A stretch of 64,000 nt of DNA from RUG11462 sp045539315 (GCA_045539315.1 JAZQFC010000024.1:4961-68960), one strand, 5' to 3'. Positions 7,344-16,206 are shown, counted from the stretch's first letter. The notes: generated from the sequence alone by a model not told the origin. Made by a program: numbers and translations.

Positions 7344-10238
7344 ATGAATGCAGAGATTTTATGTATTGGCACAGAATTAATTCTCGGCGACATTGTTAAT
7401 ACAAACGCTCAATATCTATCTCAACAACTTGCAACTAAAGGTATTGATGTTCATTACCAGTCAAGTGTTGGCGATAATCCTGAAAGAATTATCAAAGCGC
7501 TTTCTACTGCGGTTACAAGAAGTAATCTCATTATTTTCACAGGGGGACTTGGCCCTACTGCAGATGATATTACTATTGAAACTGTTTCAAAGGCGCTAGA
7601 TATTGCGCTCGAAAAAAACGAAGACGCTTATAATCATATTGTTAACTACTTTAAAACTATAGGTAAAGAGTTAACAGAGAATAATATTAAACAAGCCTTT
7701 TTGCCAAAAGGCTCTATTATGATGCCTAATGATAACGGCACCGCGCCTGGTTGTATTATAGAATCGGGTAATCAATGCATTGCATTTTTGCCTGGTCCTC
7801 CTGAAGAATTAAAGGTTATGTATCAAAACTATTTAAGCGCATATTTGGACAGATATTCAAACGGCGCTACTGTTTCAAAATTTGTGCATATTTATGGCAT
7901 TGGCGAATCTAAAATTGACGAGATGGCGAAAGACCTTATGAAAGGCGCTAACCCATCTGTTGCTCCTTATGCAAAACAAGGCGAAGTTGAACTTCGCGTT
8001 ACTGCAAACGCTAAAACTGCGTCTTTAGCGCAGGAAAGCGTTGATAAAACCGCCGAAAAAATTGTTGAACTTTTTGGCGAAAATGTTTATGGTTTTGATG
8101 GCGATTCTCTTGAATCGGTTTTGGTTGAAACCTTAAAACAACAACAAAAAACTATTGCAACTGCAGAAAGTTGTACTGCAGGCTACATTTCAAAAAGAAT
8201 TACCGATATTTCAGGCGCTTCAAAAGTTTTTAAAATGGGTGTTACTACCTATTCAAACGAGAGCAAAACTGACGAACTTGGTGTGCCTGCGCAGTTAATC
8301 GAAAAGCACGGCGCAGTATCAGCCGAGGTTGCCGCTTGTATGGCAAGGGGTATTAGACAAAAATCTGGCGCTGACATTGGTTTATCTATTACAGGTATTG
8401 CCGGCCCTAAATCTGACGAGAGCAACAAACCTGTTGGTTTGAGTTTTATTGGTATTTCCGATGAAAACGGCGAGTATGTTATAAAATCGCAAAAAGGCTC
8501 TGACAAAGACAGAGAGTATATTAGATACACTTCTGCTTCTGAAGCACTTAATTTTGTTAGACTTTTGCTTTTAAATGGCGCCGAAAATGTAAACTTTACA
8601 AAGTTTGACGCAGTTATGCTTGAACTTACATCTTCGCCAATTGAAGAAAAAATGTTTACAAAATCGGTTAACAAACCTGTAAAATTAGAAGAAAACAAAC
8701 AAGAAGTAGAAGAAGTTGCAGATGAAACCGAAGAAACCAAACAAGAAGAGCCAAAACAAGCGCCTAAAAAGGTTTTGAATATTTCGCGCCCTGTTCAACT
8801 TTCTCCAGATGAACTTGATGAGGCTATGCTTGGCGGATTTTTGGACCAACAGCAAGAGGAAGACGTTGTTTCTGAAACTGTTTCTCTTGACGCTCTTGAA
8901 AAACGACCTAAATATAACGATGAAGAACAGGCAAAAGTTAATATCATTATTGATGATAACGACTATGTGCCTGTTGAAGACGAGTCTTTTGAACTTCGTG
9001 ACAAACAGTTAGAAGAATACGAAAGACAACTTATTAAAGAACACGAAACAGGCATTGCTAAAAAGGTGCTTATTCAAGAAACTGACACAAAGAAAGAAGT
9101 TGCGAGAAAAATCACTCTTTATACTGCGCTTGTTGTGTTTATTTGCACAGTTTTGTTTATTCTTTACTTTATTATAAACCCTCTTGTTCAACATCATTCT
9201 ATTAAGAAAATGTCTGAAGAAATTGAGGAGAAAAACGCAGGTCGTGGCAGTTACTATTCGCAAACTATCAACCCTAAATTCTTGAAAACTTATAACAAAA
9301 ACAATGATTTTATCGGTTGGATTAAAATTAAAGGCACAAATATTAACTACCCTGTTATGCATTCAAAAGAGGTTGACTATTATTTGCGCCGCGGTTTTAA
9401 CAAAGCATTTTCATCAGAAGGCTCAATTTTTGCTGACACCGATGTTTCTATTAAATACGGCGAAGAAAGTAAAAACATTATGCTTTACGGTCATCATATG
9501 ACCTCAACTGATACAATGTTTAGACAACTTGATAAGTTTTTGCAGGTTGATTTTTATAAAAAACACCCTGATATTATTTTTGACACTCTTTACAGAGACG
9601 GCGATTATAAAATTTTTGCAGTGTTTATTACAAATTCGCTTTCATCACAAGACAACGGTAATTTCTTTAACTATATGAAAACCGATTTTGATAGCGAACA
9701 GGAGTTTGTTAATTGGATAAACGAGGCGAAATTGCGCTCGGTTATTAATTCTACTGTTGATGTGAATAAAGATGATGAAATCTTAACGCTTCAAACTTGT
9801 AACGAGTCTTTTATTAGCGAGGGTAAAAAAGCAAGACTTATTGTTATGGCGAGAAGAACAAGACCTGGCGAAGACCCAAAAACTGACGCTTCAAACGCTA
9901 CTAAAAACAAAAAGCCTAAATATCCGCAAATGTGGTATGATGTTCACGGTCAGGTAAACCCTTATTATAACAACGGCGAAACTACTGCAACAACGACTAC
10001 CACAAAGAAGAAAACTACTAAAAAGACTACAACAACTACAACCACAACAACTACTACAACCACTTCGGCTACTGTTGTAACGGTGGTTAACAATAATAAC
10101 AGAACCACAACCACCACTAAAAAGACTACTACAACCACTAAAAAACCAACAAAAACAACCAAAAAGACAACGCAAACCACTCAAGCGCCTACTATTGCAA
10201 CCACTTCGCAAAATTTAAATGGTGACGATAATGAGTAA
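7344..10238 (+). CDS. CinA-class B sortase fusion protein
   Basis: 964 residues in one uninterrupted frame. Residues 1 to about 415 are a full CinA: a molybdopterin-binding-like domain (CIGTELILGD at the start, GGLGPTADD near 67-75) and a C-terminal nicotinamide-nucleotide amidase domain (TAESCTAG near 272-279). An acidic Glu-rich linker follows (about 445-585), then one membrane segment (about 590-612), then a class B sortase domain (about 635-850) with catalytic His717/718 (YGHHM), Cys819 (LQTCNES) and Arg831. The tail, about 878-958, is a Thr/Lys repeat region. Topology predicts CinA inside the cell and the sortase and Thr tail outside. CinA proteins normally end near residue 415. No frameshift or stop marks the junction. 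It overlaps the EamA gene. Confidence 0.9.
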   Translation: MNAEILCIGTELILGDIVNTNAQYLSQQLATKGIDVHYQSSVGDNPERIIKALSTAVTRSNLIIFTGGLGPTADDITIETVSKALDIALEKNEDAYNHIVNYFKTIGKELTENNIKQAFLPKGSIMMPNDNGTAPGCIIESGNQCIAFLPGPPEELKVMYQNYLSAYLDRYSNGATVSKFVHIYGIGESKIDEMAKDLMKGANPSVAPYAKQGEVELRVTANAKTASLAQESVDKTAEKIVELFGENVYGFDGDSLESVLVETLKQQQKTIATAESCTAGYISKRITDISGASKVFKMGVTTYSNESKTDELGVPAQLIEKHGAVSAEVAACMARGIRQKSGADIGLSITGIAGPKSDESNKPVGLSFIGISDENGEYVIKSQKGSDKDREYIRYTSASEALNFVRLLLLNGAENVNFTKFDAVMLELTSSPIEEKMFTKSVNKPVKLEENKQEVEEVADETEETKQEEPKQAPKKVLNISRPVQLSPDELDEAMLGGFLDQQQEEDVVSETVSLDALEKRPKYNDEEQAKVNIIIDDNDYVPVEDESFELRDKQLEEYERQLIKEHETGIAKKVLIQETDTKKEVARKITLYTALVVFICTVLFILYFIINPLVQHHSIKKMSEEIEEKNAGRGSYYSQTINPKFLKTYNKNNDFIGWIKIKGTNINYPVMHSKEVDYYLRRGFNKAFSSEGSIFADTDVSIKYGEESKNIMLYGHHMTSTDTMFRQLDKFLQVDFYKKHPDIIFDTLYRDGDYKIFAVFITNSLSSQDNGNFFNYMKTDFDSEQEFVNWINEAKLRSVINSTVDVNKDDEILTLQTCNESFISEGKKARLIVMARRTRPGEDPKTDASNATKNKKPKYPQMWYDVHGQVNPYYNNGETTATTTTTKKKTTKKTTTTTTTTTTTTTSATVVTVVNNNNRTTTTTKKTTTTTKKPTKTTKKTTQTTQAPTIATTSQNLNGDDNE

Positions 10239-11085
10239 AATTAATCTTGCGCTTTCAATGATTATTTTTGGCACAATTGGTATTTTTGTAAAGTATATTC
10301 CGCTGCCTTCAAGCGCAATTGCGCTACTTCGCGCTTTTATTGGATTTTTGTTTTTGATTTTGTTTGTGATTTTCTCAAAGAAAAAAATCGAATTTGATAA
10401 AATTAAAAACAACTTAAAATTCTTAATTCCTGCCGGAGTGTTTTTGGGCGTTAACTGGATTTTACTTTTTGAAAGTTACAGATATACAACCGTTGCTACT
10501 GCAACGCTTTGCTACTATCTTGCGCCTACATTTATAATAATCGCTTCGCCTTTTGTTTTAAAAGAAAGGCTCACTATTACAAAAATCATCTGCGCTATTG
10601 TTTCGCTTATTGGTATGGTTTTTGTGTCAGGCGTTTTAGCGGAAGGCTTTTCGATTTCAGAACTTGTTGGCGTAGCATTCGGTATTGGCGCGGCGGCGCT
10701 TTATGCAACAATTGTTTTGCTTAACAAAAAAATGCAAAACATTAAACCTTTTGATGTTACAACTTTTCAACTTTTTACATCTGCGGTTGTGCTTTTACCA
10801 TATGTGCTATTAACCGAAGATTTTAGCGCAACAATTCTTGGTGCAAAAGAGATTATTTTAATCATTTTCATCGGCATTGTACATACAGGCTTGGCATATC
10901 TATTATACTTTGGCGCAGTTTCAAAAGTTAGCGCGCAAACTGCCGCTTGTTTTAGTTATATAGACCCTGTTTTAGCAGTAATTTTGTCTGCAATTTTGCT
11001 GAATGAACCGTTTTCTGCATACACCGCTATCGGCGCAGTTTTAATTCTTGGCGCAGGAATTGTTGGCGAAACAAGAAAACAATAA
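10231..11085 (+). CDS. EamA/DMT-family transporter
   Basis: About 284 residues with around ten hydrophobic helices in two EamA repeats, the drug/metabolite transporter fold. Members export amino acids, metabolites or drugs; the substrate cannot be told here. The start at 10231 is preferred because GGTGA lies five bases upstream and it gives the short ATGAGTAA overlap with the CinA-sortase stop, implying coupled translation. An in-frame ATG at 10219 is possible. No clear terminator follows; instead a cluster of TTTTCAACA motifs begins 25 bases later. Confidence 0.8.
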   Translation: MSKINLALSMIIFGTIGIFVKYIPLPSSAIALLRAFIGFLFLILFVIFSKKKIEFDKIKNNLKFLIPAGVFLGVNWILLFESYRYTTVATATLCYYLAPTFIIIASPFVLKERLTITKIICAIVSLIGMVFVSGVLAEGFSISELVGVAFGIGAAALYATIVLLNKKMQNIKPFDVTTFQLFTSAVVLLPYVLLTEDFSATILGAKEIILIIFIGIVHTGLAYLLYFGAVSKVSAQTAACFSYIDPVLAVILSAILLNEPFSAYTAIGAVLILGAGIVGETRKQ

Positions 11086-11109
11086 TTTTTTCAGTTATGT
11101 AAACTAAAT

Positions 11110-11167
11110 TGTTGAAAAAAGCGCCTTTTTAAGCGAATTTTTCAACTTTTCAACATAGTTTTCAACA
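11110..11167. promoter_or_regulatory. Cluster of TTTTCAACA motifs (candidate variant DnaA-box cluster)
   Basis: Four 9-mers lie within 58 bases: TGTTGAAAA at 11110-11118, TTTTCAACT at 11139-11147, and TTTTCAACA at 11147-11155 and 11159-11167. The same 9-mer sits in the dnaA-dnaN gap beside DnaA-trios. An 11-base direct repeat GTAAACTAAAT (11099-11109 and 11174-11184) brackets the cluster. It could be a DnaA-binding cluster controlling or sitting near the CobW genes; this is inferred. Confidence 0.5.
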
Positions 11168-11227
11168 TTTATGGTAAACTAAATGTTTGTAGAAATTTAA
11201 TTTATTTTAGAGAAAGAAGAATGAAAA

Positions 11228-12358
11228 ATGACGAAAATTGATATAATTTCAGGATTTTTGGGAGCAGGAAAAACAACGCTTATCAAAAAGTTGATAAACG
11301 AGGCTTTTGCCGGCGAAAAACTTGTTTTAATTGAAAATGAATTTGGCGAAATCGGTATCGATGGCGGCTTTTTGCAAGACGCAGGCATTGAAGTTACCGA
11401 AATGAATTCAGGTTGTATTTGTTGTTCGCTCGTTGGCGACTTTTCAACTGCGCTAATCAAAGTTTTAGACGAGTATAATCCTGACAGAATTATCATTGAG
11501 CCATCTGGCGTTGGCAAACTTTCTGATGTTATTCGCGCGGTAAGGGATATTGATAATGAAAACATCATTTTAAATAGTTTTACCACCGTTGCCGATGCGA
11601 AAAAATGCAAAATGTATATGAAAAACTTTGGCGAATTCTTTAATAATCAAATTGAATTTGCTAAATCTATTGTGCTTTCGCATACTACAGGCGTTAGCGA
11701 TGAAAAAATTGAAGAAGCGATAAATCTTATCAGAGAGCACAACAAAAATGCAACTTTAATTACTACCGACTGGTCTGAAATTTCAGGCAAAGATATTTTA
11801 GATGCTATGGAGCAAAAAAGCACTCTTTCTAACGAATTAGAAGAATTGTTGCACGAGCATAAACACCATCACCACGAACACGATGAAGAATGCGAATGCG
11901 GTTGCCACGAGCATCATCACCATCATCACGACCATGATGAAGAATGTGAATGTGGTTGCCACGAACATCACCACCATCACGACCACGATGAAGAATGCGA
12001 GTGCGGTTGCCATGAACATCACCATCACCACGACCATGATGAAGAATGTGAATGTGGTTGTCACGAGCATCACCACCATCATCACGCAGACGATGTTTTT
12101 GCTTCATTCGGCAAAGAAACTGCTAAAAAATTCAGCGTTGATGATATTGAAAACGCATTAAAACAACTAGAAAACGATGACACCTACGGCACTATTTTGC
12201 GCGCAAAAGGCATTGTTGCAAGTAGCGGCGCAGAATGGATATATTTTGACTATGTACCGGGCGAAATTGATATAAGACACGGCGCGCCACAGGTTATCGG
12301 CAGAGTTTGTGTTATCGGTTCAAACATAAATAACGAAAAAATTGAGGAGTTATTTTAA
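11228..12358 (+). CDS. CobW/G3E-family metallochaperone GTPase with His/Cys repeat
   Basis: 376 residues. The Walker A motif GFLGAGKTT lies near residues 10-18, the Zn-type CxCC motif is in NSGCICCSL, and a CobW_C domain follows the insert. Between the domains, about residues 207-288, is a metal-binding insert with four copies of ECECGC separated by His-rich stretches. G3E GTPases of this type deliver zinc or other metals to target proteins. The insert is an unusually large store of His and Cys ligands. The next gene overlaps by one base and encodes a second CobW-like GTPase, so the pair probably works together. No classical Zur box was recognised upstream, but the TTTTCAACA cluster is there. 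Confidence 0.87.
   Translation: MTKIDIISGFLGAGKTTLIKKLINEAFAGEKLVLIENEFGEIGIDGGFLQDAGIEVTEMNSGCICCSLVGDFSTALIKVLDEYNPDRIIIEPSGVGKLSDVIRAVRDIDNENIILNSFTTVADAKKCKMYMKNFGEFFNNQIEFAKSIVLSHTTGVSDEKIEEAINLIREHNKNATLITTDWSEISGKDILDAMEQKSTLSNELEELLHEHKHHHHEHDEECECGCHEHHHHHHDHDEECECGCHEHHHHHDHDEECECGCHEHHHHHDHDEECECGCHEHHHHHHADDVFASFGKETAKKFSVDDIENALKQLENDDTYGTILRAKGIVASSGAEWIYFDYVPGEIDIRHGAPQVIGRVCVIGSNINNEKIEELF
11881..12095 (+). repeat. In-frame tandem repeat encoding metal-binding units
   Basis: Four imperfect units of about 54-57 bases, each encoding ECECGCHEHHHH followed by DHDE-type residues. Units differ at many third positions (GAATGCGAATGC versus GAATGTGAATGT), so the copies are not recent identical duplications. 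The peptide is more conserved than the DNA. Confidence 0.85.
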
Positions 12359-13299
12359 TGGAGATTCCTGTTTATCTGTTTACCGGCTTTTTGGAGAGCG
12401 GTAAAACAACTTTTATTCAAAACACTTTACAAGATGAGCGTTTTAACAAAGGCGAAAACACTCTTATTTTGCTTTTAGAAGAAGGCATAGAAGAATATGA
12501 CATATCAAAAATGCCTCATCAAAATATTTTTATTGAAACCTTTGAAAATATCGAAGACGTAACGCAAGAAAAATTAAACTCTATTGTTAGAAAAAACAAA
12601 ATTGAGCGAGTTATTATTGAACTTAACGGAATGTGGCTTACCACCGATTTGTACCCACGTTTGCCACAAAATTGGGCGATTTATCAGGAAATGTGCTTTT
12701 TAGATGCTGGTCCCTTTTTAAGTTTTAATCAAAATATGCGTCAATTAGTTTTTGATAAACTTCAAACTCCTGAAATTGTTGTTTTCAAGAATTTTAAAGA
12801 TTCTTATGACAAAATGGAGTTTCATAAAATTGTTCGCGGAGTTTCTCGTGGGTGTGATATTTGTTATGAATATTCTGATACTCGCGTTGAGTATGACGAT
12901 ATCGAAGACCCTTTGCCATTTGATGTTGACGCAGATGTAATCGAAATTGAAGACAGAGATTTTGCGCTTTGGTATCGAGATATGATGGAAGACCTTAATA
13001 AATACAACGGTAAAACTGTTAAATTTAAAGGGCTTATCGCAAGAGATAAGAAAATTCCTGATGATGAACTTGCTATCGGCAGACATATTATGACTTGTTG
13101 TGTTGATGATATTCAATATGGTGGTGTGGTTTGCAGATTACAAGGCGCAACCGATTATAAAACTCACGACTGGGCGATAATTACAGGCAAAATTAATCTT
13201 GAAAAAAATAAACTTTATCGTTCAATTGGTCCTGTAATTGCAATTGAGAGTATCACTCGTTGCGAGCCTTTAGCCGATTCGGTTGCAACCTTTTATTAA
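12358..13299 (+). CDS. CobW-like GTPase fused to a DUF1980/TIGR03943-like C-terminal domain
   Basis: 313 residues. The N-terminal half is CobW-like with P-loop GFLESGKTT near residues 10-18 but lacks the CxCC motif. The C-terminal part, from about residue 215, has the pattern 'NGKTVKFKG', then 'GRHIMTCCVDD', then 'WAIITGKI'. I recognise this as similar to the C-terminal OB-like domain of TIGR03943/DUF1980 proteins encoded near CobW genes and UPF0718 permeases; that match is from memory and is not certain. It is translationally coupled to the upstream His-rich CobW gene (TAATG). It is probably a partner in metal trafficking. Start ATG 12358 is fixed by the overlap. Confidence 0.7.
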   Translation: MEIPVYLFTGFLESGKTTFIQNTLQDERFNKGENTLILLLEEGIEEYDISKMPHQNIFIETFENIEDVTQEKLNSIVRKNKIERVIIELNGMWLTTDLYPRLPQNWAIYQEMCFLDAGPFLSFNQNMRQLVFDKLQTPEIVVFKNFKDSYDKMEFHKIVRGVSRGCDICYEYSDTRVEYDDIEDPLPFDVDADVIEIEDRDFALWYRDMMEDLNKYNGKTVKFKGLIARDKKIPDDELAIGRHIMTCCVDDIQYGGVVCRLQGATDYKTHDWAIITGKINLEKNKLYRSIGPVIAIESITRCEPLADSVATFY

Positions 13300-13308
13300 G
13301 GAGTATTT

Positions 13309-14157
13309 ATGAAAACTTTTAATCTTAACAATGGAACAACAATTCCAAGCGTTGGTTTTGGCACTTGGCGAATGAAAGACAGCGCCGAGTGTGAAAACGC
13401 GATAATTTCTGCAATTAATAGTGGTTATAAACACATTGACACCGCCGCTTTTTATATGAATGAAAAATTTATTGGCGATGCTATCGCTAAAAGCGGTGTT
13501 GACAGAAGCGAGTTGTTTTTGACTTCTAAACTCTGGAATACTGAACATACTTATGAAAAAACAATGAAAGCGTTTTTTCAAACATTAGAGAATTTGCAGA
13601 CTGATTATCTCGATTTATACCTTATTCATTGGCCAAGACCTATTGCTTTTCGTGATAATTGGGAAGAGGCAAATGCTGAAACTTGGCGCGCTTTTGAAGA
13701 ACTTTATAATGCAGGTAAAATCAAGGCAATTGGGCTTTCAAACTTTTTGCCAAAGCATATTGATGCGCTTTTGAAAACCGCTAAAATCAAACCAATGGTT
13801 AACCAAATTGAGATTCACCCTGGTCTTGACAGAAGCGATGTTATAGGCTTTTGCAAAGATAAGGCAATTTTACTTGAAGCGTGGGCGCCATTTGCAGTTG
13901 GCAGCACTTTTGAAATTGATGAACTTAAAAAATTATCAAAAAAATATAACAGACCTATCTCGCAAATTGTTATTCGTTGGTTTTTGCAAAATGGCATTGT
14001 GCCACTTCCAAAATCGGTAACAGAACATAGAATTAAAGAAAATATTGACGTTTATGATTTTGAACTTTTATCAGAAGATATGAAAATTATTGACAACATC
14101 ACAGGCGATGGCGAACAATTTAGACTTCATCACGACCCTGATAATATTGCTTTCTAA
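13309..14157 (+). CDS. Aldo/keto reductase
   Basis: 282 residues, the usual length for the family. The catalytic tetrad is visible as Asp44 (HIDTA), Tyr49 (FYMNE), Lys74 (LTSKLWN) and His107 (LIHWP). The C-terminal NADPH-binding motif appears as PLPKSVTEHRIKEN. Members reduce aldehydes and ketones such as methylglyoxal or 2,5-diketo-gluconate; the natural substrate is not evident. AAGGAG lies just upstream, nine bases after the CobW-like stop, and the next gene overlaps by one base, so it is inside an operon. Confidence 0.9.
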   Translation: MKTFNLNNGTTIPSVGFGTWRMKDSAECENAIISAINSGYKHIDTAAFYMNEKFIGDAIAKSGVDRSELFLTSKLWNTEHTYEKTMKAFFQTLENLQTDYLDLYLIHWPRPIAFRDNWEEANAETWRAFEELYNAGKIKAIGLSNFLPKHIDALLKTAKIKPMVNQIEIHPGLDRSDVIGFCKDKAILLEAWAPFAVGSTFEIDELKKLSKKYNRPISQIVIRWFLQNGIVPLPKSVTEHRIKENIDVYDFELLSEDMKIIDNITGDGEQFRLHHDPDNIAF

Positions 14158-14666
14158 TGGAATATAAATTAATTTATTCAAACCGAAAAACGCTCGCTTT
14201 GGAAATCAACGAAAATTGCGAAGTAATAATAAGAGCGCCAAGATTTGCATCAAAAAGGCAAATTGAAAAGTTTGTGCAGGATAAGCAAAATTGGATAGAA
14301 AAAACGCTTGTTAAACAACAAGCGCGTAAAGAGAAAAAACAGGCTTTGCTTGACATTGACAAACAACAACTTTATAAAATTGGCGAGAAAATTTTAGAAG
14401 AAAAGTTTTTATATTGGGCAAAACGCATCGGCGTAAAGCCGACAGGTGTGAAAATCACGAGCGCTAAAAAACGATTTGGCAGTTGTAATGCAAAAAATTC
14501 AATTTGTTTTTCTTGTTATTTGTTTGCATACCCAACTGACGCAGTTGAATATGTAATCGTTCACGAATTATGCCATATAAAACATCATAATCATTCTAAA
14601 AAATTCTGGGCATTGGTTGAAAAACACCTACCTGACTATAAATCAAGGGAAAAATTATTAAAATAA
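14157..14666 (+). CDS. YgjP-like metallopeptidase (DUF45/M48 family)
   Basis: 169 residues. The zinc motif is HELCH at residues 136-140, in VIVHELCHIKHHNHSKKFW, matching the YgjP/DUF45 metal-dependent hydrolases. The preceding KKRFGSCNAK near residues 104-113 is also typical. These proteins are short for the family (often about 230 residues), because the N-terminal region is reduced. The cellular role is unknown. The start overlaps the aldo/keto reductase stop (TAATG). A terminator follows. Confidence 0.85.
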   Translation: MEYKLIYSNRKTLALEINENCEVIIRAPRFASKRQIEKFVQDKQNWIEKTLVKQQARKEKKQALLDIDKQQLYKIGEKILEEKFLYWAKRIGVKPTGVKITSAKKRFGSCNAKNSICFSCYLFAYPTDAVEYVIVHELCHIKHHNHSKKFWALVEKHLPDYKSREKLLK

Positions 14667-14697
14667 AAAGGACGAAGAAAACTTCGTCCTTTTTTAT
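14667..14697 (+). terminator. Rho-independent terminator
   Basis: Arms AAGGACGAAG and CTTCGTCCTT are followed by a T run. It probably closes the operon that starts at 11.2 kb. On the minus strand the A-rich flank may also serve the rpe gene. Confidence 0.85.
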
Positions 14698-14701
14698 TAT
14701 T

Positions 14702-15355
14702 TTATTTAACAATTTCTCGTAATTCTTGCAAACGTTTTGTTTTGTCTTCGGCAGAGAATAAAACGTTACCTGTAACCAAAACATTAGCGCCGGCGCGTGT
14801 TGCAAGAGGCGCAGTTTCAAGATTAATTCCGCCGTCAACTTCGATGTCAAGATTAAGGCCTAATTCATTTGCTTTTTCGCGAATAGCAGTGATTTTTGGC
14901 AAACTTTCAGGCATAAATGCTTGTCCGCCGAAACCTGGCTCAACGCTCATAACAAGCACCATATCCAATTTCTCTAAATAAGGAAAAACATCTTCGGCAG
15001 GGGTTTTTGGCTTAATAGTCAAACACGCCTTTTTGCCAAACGAATGAATAAGGTCAATAGTTTCATCAACATCAGAGCCTGCTTCAATATGAAAACCAAT
15101 AATATCTGCGCCTGCACGAGCAAATTGCTCAATATATCTGTGAGGTCTGTCTATCATCAAATGCACGTCTAAAATAGTATCAGTTGCTTTTCTAATTGAA
15201 TCAACAACAGGAATACCAATTGAAATGTTTGGCACAAAAAGTCCGTCCATTACATCAAGATGAAACATATCGGTTTTTGCTTTGTCTAATTCTTCTATTG
15301 CATCGCCTAAATGCACAAAATCTGCAGTTAATATAGATGGTGAAAATTTAATCAT
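14702..15355 (-). CDS. rpe: Ribulose-phosphate 3-epimerase
   Basis: 217 residues, normal length. TIM-barrel motifs are all present: SPSILTADF at the start, HLDVMDGLFVPN (metal and catalytic residues), the HLMIDRP segment, MSVEPGFGGQ and EVDGGINL. It interconverts ribulose-5-phosphate and xylulose-5-phosphate in the pentose phosphate pathway. It lies three bases after the stop of the upstream lipoprotein gene, so the two are probably co-transcribed from the promoter at 16207-16235. Confidence 0.95.
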   Translation of the reverse strand: MIKFSPSILTADFVHLGDAIEELDKAKTDMFHLDVMDGLFVPNISIGIPVVDSIRKATDTILDVHLMIDRPHRYIEQFARAGADIIGFHIEAGSDVDETIDLIHSFGKKACLTIKPKTPAEDVFPYLEKLDMVLVMSVEPGFGGQAFMPESLPKITAIREKANELGLNLDIEVDGGINLETAPLATRAGANVLVTGNVLFSAEDKTKRLQELREIVK

Positions 15356-15358
15356 TTT

Positions 15359-16174
15359 TTACTCCCCCAATATTTTAATTTCTACTGTATCAAAAAGTTT
15401 TGTTTTCTTAATATCATCGCTAACATTATCAGGCAAAACTGCGTAATTTAATGTTAAAACTGACATTGCTTCAATTGTAGCATCAACATTCATAGTAATC
15501 GGCTGCTTTGTAATTTTTTCGCCTTTGTTAGTGTAAAGCATAAAACTAATATCTTTTAAAGTTTTATCTTCATCGCACTGGTTATCAATAGTAAACGAGC
15601 CTTCAATACCATCAGACGAAGTGAAAACCAACTCGTCTATATAATAATTCAACTCATTGTTTTTAAGATTTTTTTGTTTAGCAGATAAAACGCAACCCTC
15701 ATAAACAACAGAAGCCTGCGCAACTATTTTATCAAGTTTTGCCTCTAATTTAACATATTGAGCATCAAAAACACAAGGAATGATAAGCGTTTGACCTGCC
15801 GCTATGTAGGTTTCGCTATCAAGCGAAAATTCAGATGGCTCAACAATGTCATACCCGTCATCTGTTTGAATAAAACCAATTCTTATTTCATTGATTTTTC
15901 TATCAAAATCGGTGTTGTTGCAAACCGCAAAATAAATGCTAAAAGCACCGTCATCCAGTGCGCCCTCTTTATAAATTTCAGGGTCAATATTTTCTAATTC
16001 TTTAACAAGTTTGCCATCGTTATAATAAGCAAAATAAGGGCTTATTGTAAGTTCGCCGTCTTTTGTGAAATAATCTTCGTCTAAAAACACATTTTTACTT
16101 GTATCACAAGAAATCAGCGTTAAACTAAATAAAACGCAAAGCAAAACCGAAAGCGATTTTTTAAATAGTTTCAT
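15359..16174 (-). CDS. Predicted lipoprotein of unknown function
   Basis: About 271 residues. It starts at ATG 16174 (AGGAGA upstream) with a lipoprotein signal peptide: basic N-terminus, hydrophobic core and lipobox LISC with the lipidated cysteine at residue 23. The mature part reads as two beta-sandwich-like repeats of about 110 residues, similar in feel to DUF5067/DUF4352 lipoproteins, but I cannot name a family firmly. It would be anchored to the outer face of the membrane. It is co-transcribed with rpe, which has no obvious functional link. Confidence 0.75.
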   Translation of the reverse strand: MKLFKKSLSVLLCVLFSLTLISCDTSKNVFLDEDYFTKDGELTISPYFAYYNDGKLVKELENIDPEIYKEGALDDGAFSIYFAVCNNTDFDRKINEIRIGFIQTDDGYDIVEPSEFSLDSETYIAAGQTLIIPCVFDAQYVKLEAKLDKIVAQASVVYEGCVLSAKQKNLKNNELNYYIDELVFTSSDGIEGSFTIDNQCDEDKTLKDISFMLYTNKGEKITKQPITMNVDATIEAMSVLTLNYAVLPDNVSDDIKKTKLFDTVEIKILGE

Positions 16175-16206
16175 CAAATTTCTCCTAAAAGTTTTATATT
16201 ACTTAT

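Noticed and set aside
9891..10211. Minus-strand Val-rich and Cys/Ser-rich open frames opposite the Thr tail of the CinA-sortase gene
   Set aside because: Simple antisense reading of ACA/ACT-rich codons; low complexity and no start context.
11881..12095. Tandem repeat considered as a CRISPR array
   Set aside because: Units are in frame, encode a metal-binding peptide and have no unique spacers of fixed length; no cas genes are present.
11829..12107. Overlapping minus-strand open frames opposite the CobW His/Cys repeat
   Set aside because: They are mirror frames created by the repetitive His and Cys codons and have no ribosome site. The plus-strand protein has clear GTPase motifs on both sides.
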